Part shown: positions 60,189-64,000 of the stretch, one piece after another | Numbering within the stretch: the first letter of the stretch is position 1 | How the letters are laid out: the number at the start of each line of letters is the position of its first letter | Source of the DNA: Lolium rigidum | Lineage: Eukaryota; Streptophyta; Magnoliopsida; Poales; Poaceae | DNA length: 64,000 nucleotides | Direction of reading: 5' to 3' | Assembly: GCF_022539505.1 (NCBI RefSeq) | Contig: NC_061510.1 | Location: forward strand, 264,129,687-264,193,686 | The notes under the pieces: model-generated | What the model was told of the DNA's origin: nothing | What the model saw: only the letters and a program-made list of their open reading frames with translations | Database searches by the model: none | Position numbers and translations under genes: made by a program

Positions 60189-60595
60189 CTAGTTCGCCCA
60201 CAGTTTGCCACAGGGCTTGTCCGGCTTGTTAAAATCATTGCTGTTGCTGGAGCAACCAAACCGCTCGGAATACTTTTCTGAACCTGTATCCACAACAAAA
60301 GAAAGATCAGCTAAACCTCATTCAACTGCTCTAAATTCCAAAGAGCATTTAAAATCAGTGAGTAAAGGTAAGTGTGAGTGAGATGCAACTTGAATGGCGT
60401 GCTGCATAAGCATGCCAAGACCAGTTCTTCTTAGTCGCCATCTTCTTGGCTTCATCATTCCTCTTCAAGTGCAAGCTGTAATGTATGCATAAAAAATTAT
60501 GCAATACATGTGTAGCTGCAATTTCTGTGGTTCAAGGTCTTCCACATACCTGATGGTGATGAGACCATGTAAACCATAAGAGAGCTCGTCATAAT
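60189..60595 (-). pseudogene. Three C-terminal exons of an unrecognised gene
   Basis: Three minus-strand exons fit together with GT-AG borders and matching phase: 60550-60595, 60390-60475 and 60189-60283. The predicted C-terminus includes YDELSYGLHGLITISLHL, KKMATKKNWSWHAYAARHSS and YSERFGCSSNSNDFNKPDK, ending CGKLWAN with a stop at 60189-60191. Residue usage looks like a real protein. I do not recognise the family and found no exon upstream of 60595, so it may be a gene fragment, or the rest of the gene may have diverged or lie far upstream. It is marked as a pseudogene because no start is visible. Confidence 0.45.
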
Positions 60596-63483
60596 CTAGT
60601 TATTAAGCACCACAAGGTATTCATGATGCGTTTGTAAAAAAAACTGATGTTAGCATACACAGTGGTTGAAACGTAGACATGGTAGATCAACCACATAAAA
60701 ACGATATGATATCAAACCAGAGTGACAGGTGATAAACTTAGCACATCTACGCACGAGAATTAAGAGTAATAGGTTTCTCATAGACCAAAACAAGACCACA
60801 GTATCAGCTCTTTAACTCATCAAAACAGATCAGAAACCAGGAAAGACATGTATCTAGATAAAGCAAGATACATTATACACTTCAAGCAACATCGGTTTAT
60901 GCACTCTTCTCACCCGCATACATTCACATTGCTATTGGATATTTGGATCTAATGAAAAATTCAGCAAAAAATACATAGAACATTAGAAAGTGGTATTCTA
61001 GATACCATGCGACTTAAAAGGTAAAAAAGGAATAACACATACATGATCAGGTACAGCCTAGTGAAATTTCGTTAGCAAAATATCCTAGAGGAACTTGAAT
61101 GCCAATATGCATATTTAATAGACAAATACAATTTACAGAATCGTATACCATTTGAAGAGTTTGAATAACCGAGTAAAGTAAATTGATTCATATATGACAG
61201 GCACTAATGCTTTTCCATGAAACTCAAATACATACCATCTTTAGGCAAATAGATTTAATGGACAAATGAATATATGGGTTTAACCAAGAATTGTTCAATC
61301 ACTGTAAGACCTATTGACATAAACACAATGACGTACTGGCTAGACCAAGTGACAACACAGATGCAAAGAAAATATTAGAAAGTGAAATCATGGTTGGAGC
61401 ATCAGCTTTGTATCCTAATAGGTTCAGGAATATGAATGGCATATAGTGAGCTACCGACAGAGAGAGCAAAACAGAGGAATATGAAGGGGCATAAGTGACC
61501 CAATCTGAAATGTCTCTAGTCCCACATCCACAAGGACACTATCAATTTTACCATAATTCAGTTATTCTAACCATTCTTGCAAGAAGAAATTTATTCTAAA
61601 TTGTTATACATTTAAAGTGACATAAATTAGTTATTCCAAATTCAGTTTTATCATAATGCTATCACCTTGCAAATTAATTACCAGTCAGTTATACATTCAA
61701 AGTGACAAAATTTAACAGGAGGGCCAATAATAGAAGCACCTTTGGCTTAGAACACATTTAAAGAAATATTTGGCATAGAACATGAGCAGCATAACAACGG
61801 ATCAAGAAAAGCATGGGATGCATTATGCAAAACCGGGCATGTACAGACCTGATGATCAACCTCAAAAAGAAAAGAAAACACTAGAAGGGTCCATGCTTGA
61901 GTAGTTACAGCTCTAGTAGCAAATTTCCTAGCTTTGTTCTTGTGTTGCCAGCACTTGGCGAGCAGAACAGTAGTCTGTTGACAGCATTTGGCCGAAAAAT
62001 CATATGCCGAAACTAAAAAATAGTTGATAACTGAACTAACGTCACCTCTCGCTGTCCGTCAGTACAGCTGAAGTCGTGCTAATGTGCGATGTGCCGGCTG
62101 CAGCCCATGCTCTTTCTTGACGGCGGCATATATCTTAACTACCAAAACCAGAAAGGAGCAAGATATTCTCATCATTACAAAAGTTCTGTGGAAAGATTTA
62201 GTGGGTAAGAAAAGATGTTCTAAATTGTGCTGTGTTGCAGCAAAGGATAACAGTAAAGGGGTATGATAATTTGCTCTTCAACGATGAGATTGATTCGATC
62301 CACTTTATATTAGAAGCTTTAAACTTGAACGTGTTGTTTCGGCCATTTTGTTTTTTGGCACTCGTTGTATTAGAGAACAAACCATATAAACATCAGATGG
62401 AGTGCAGATATCAAACGGATCGAGGTTTCCCCTATTTCCCTTGCATTTGATCTGGCACATGCTTGATTCATTTTAGTAGTGCAAGATTGATTGTATTTAT
62501 CAGTAACACATGATTATATGCTACAGTATAAAGATTCAAAAATAATTCCTACACATCTTAAGGTTTACAATTAAGGATATTTCCATGTGCTTAGTCAAGT
62601 CATTAGGATTTTTTTTGTGTGGCTTTCAGTCATTACCACCTCATATTTCTAATTCAGCTTAACTACCTGCTGCTCTAGGATTATGGTCCCTATTTCACTC
62701 TTACCCGCAGGGGCAACCTCTAAAAGAGAGGATTTTGTACATGTTCACTAAAGTTCTGACGTTATGGTTTATTTTTAGATCTAGTGCCACTCATGCATGT
62801 GAAAACGGAGATCTAGAGCAAGACAACATAGAGGCAAAGGGAGACCTAGAGATAGTTTTAATATGATAACATCTACACTTAGAGATAGATTTAATATTTA
62901 AAAACCTGAATATTAATTTCTCATCAAAATGTCATACTGTAAATTGGAAATACATGTGTTCTTCAATCTCACGAGGATACAACCTATACCTCAAACTTAC
63001 ACGAGTATGCTCCTCTTGTTCACCACCACTTTCAATGGGTAAAATATCTGAAATTCGACGGATGAACAATAGTGTGCTGAACTCATACTCAGAAGCAGAA
63101 TTAGATAAGCAGGAATCATGTGAGGATTATGATTAGCAAAAGATGAATCAAAAACATATTGCCACGGAGCAAGACAAAGCGAAGAGGCAAACCGTGCACT
63201 TTATACTCCGGTACCCATCAAAGAAGTTGTGTCGTTTCAGCACGCAAGGCTTGCGCTCATCATCCCAAGCACTGCAATGTACCACAGCGGGCACCAGCAG
63301 CACGAAATAATATGTTAAGACCTCCATTTATAAGCGCACACAAATTTAGTTTGACAAATCAAGAACTTACATATGAGTCAGTATTACACCTCTTATGCCA
63401 TAATATTGAACATATCGTACTCCTTGCTGGCCTGAATGTCATGTACTCATGTTTGATGTTTCCCTAGTCACCAAACAAGCAGA
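60596..63483. other. Intergenic or intronic DNA, no feature recognised
   Basis: AT-rich, with no convincing exon, RNA gene or repeat boundary. It could be intronic if the exons at 60189-60595 belong to a longer minus-strand gene. Confidence 0.35.
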
Positions 63484-63815
63484 GAACACATAACACATGA
63501 AAGAGTCAACTCACATCTGGATTGCATGTATGAATTGAATCCAGAATTGGAGGGAAGGGATGGGGACAGAACAACCCCGACATGGTAGGCTTCGTTGTCA
63601 CCTCCCGGCAACTCCATGGCCAGAGCTCCATGTATCCATCTGAAAAGAAGGCCGTCGTCGAGCTGAGAACATATAACACACGAAAGGGTCAAGTCGCATC
63701 TGGATTGCACGTATGAATTGAATTCATAATGAAGGGAATGAATTGGGGACACAACAACCTGGACATGGCAAACTTCATTGTCGCCTCTCAGCAACTCCAT
63801 GGCCAGAGCCATGCA
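63484..63815 (-). repeat. Tandem duplication of about 180 bp with preserved frame
   Basis: Two diverged copies start near 63484 and 63664. Shared blocks include ATCTGGATTGCA(T/C)GTATGAAT and CAACTCCATGGCCAGAGC. The minus strand stays open across both, giving repeated peptides ALAMELLRGDNEVCHV / ALAMELPGGDNEAYHV and NSYVQSRCDLTLSCVICS / NSYMQSRCELTLSCVMCS within a 139-codon frame (63468-63887). No known domain is recognised. Openness could be chance. Confidence 0.5.
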
Positions 63816-64000
63816 ATTCAAAGGATTAACAAACAGTTCATAGATGTAGGACAAACTGAAACTAAGCCAATGCACACTGAGCTGCACTTGCTGTTGTTCT
63901 GCAGTCTGCTCTGGATTTCTTTGCGATACAGTAACACATACAGAAATTTAAGAGATGGTGTTTGACCCAGAAAATCAGGTATTGACCCGATTGGCCTGAG

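Noticed and set aside
1..64000. CRISPR arrays, operons, riboswitches, tRNA or rRNA genes
   Set aside because: The sequence is clearly plant nuclear DNA. No regularly spaced repeats of CRISPR type and no tRNA or rRNA gene were found; tRNA-like strings are only retrotransposon primer sites.

Overview
The window reads as repeat-rich nuclear DNA of a pooid grass (wheat, barley, oat or ryegrass relatives). The evidence is long nested LTR retrotransposons of the kind that fill Triticeae and Poeae genomes, Helitrons, MITEs and a CACTA end, plus one intact, many-exon plant gene. Repeat family names are from memory and were not checked against a library.

Layout. 1-8060 is a patchwork of old DNA-transposon pieces (a Harbinger-like end, a CACTA end, a fold-back MITE) around one possible tiny gene at 3122 with its own TATA box. 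8065-24857 is a B3-domain pseudogene cut in two by a complete 16.3-kb chromovirus (Ty3/gypsy, minus strand) at 8263-24581, with 5-kb LTRs, an ACGTC target-site duplication, an initiator-Met primer site and an extra ORF upstream of gag. 26097-44435 is an 18.3-kb nest. A non-autonomous LTR element (plus strand, TSD ACAGT) carries a second, related non-autonomous element (minus strand, 27351-34064, TSD TGCAC) in its 5' LTR, and two head-to-tail Helitrons (35296-37224 and 37225-40575) in its body. 45068-50343 is a decayed Ty1/copia element (minus strand, TSD AACTG) whose 5' LTR holds a fold-back element. It ends about 560 bp upstream of the only clear host gene, a 15-exon MLO gene (50905-55297, plus strand, 515 codons) of the AtMLO4-like type. 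55300-64000 is low-copy-looking intergenic DNA with several small transposons, three phase-compatible exons of an unrecognised gene (60189-60595, minus) and a tandem duplication near 63.5-63.8 kb.

The most unusual signal is in base quality rather than gene content. The two LTRs of each retrotransposon differ mostly by one-base changes at CAG/CTG (read as CG, CGAG, CAAG, CTCG or CTTG), and all 13 reading-frame breaks I located in the chromovirus gag-pol lie at such sites, while the MLO exons show none. This fits base-calling errors at CHG-methylated cytosines in a long-read assembly. If so, the chromovirus may be younger and more intact than it looks, and ages computed from these LTRs would be too old.
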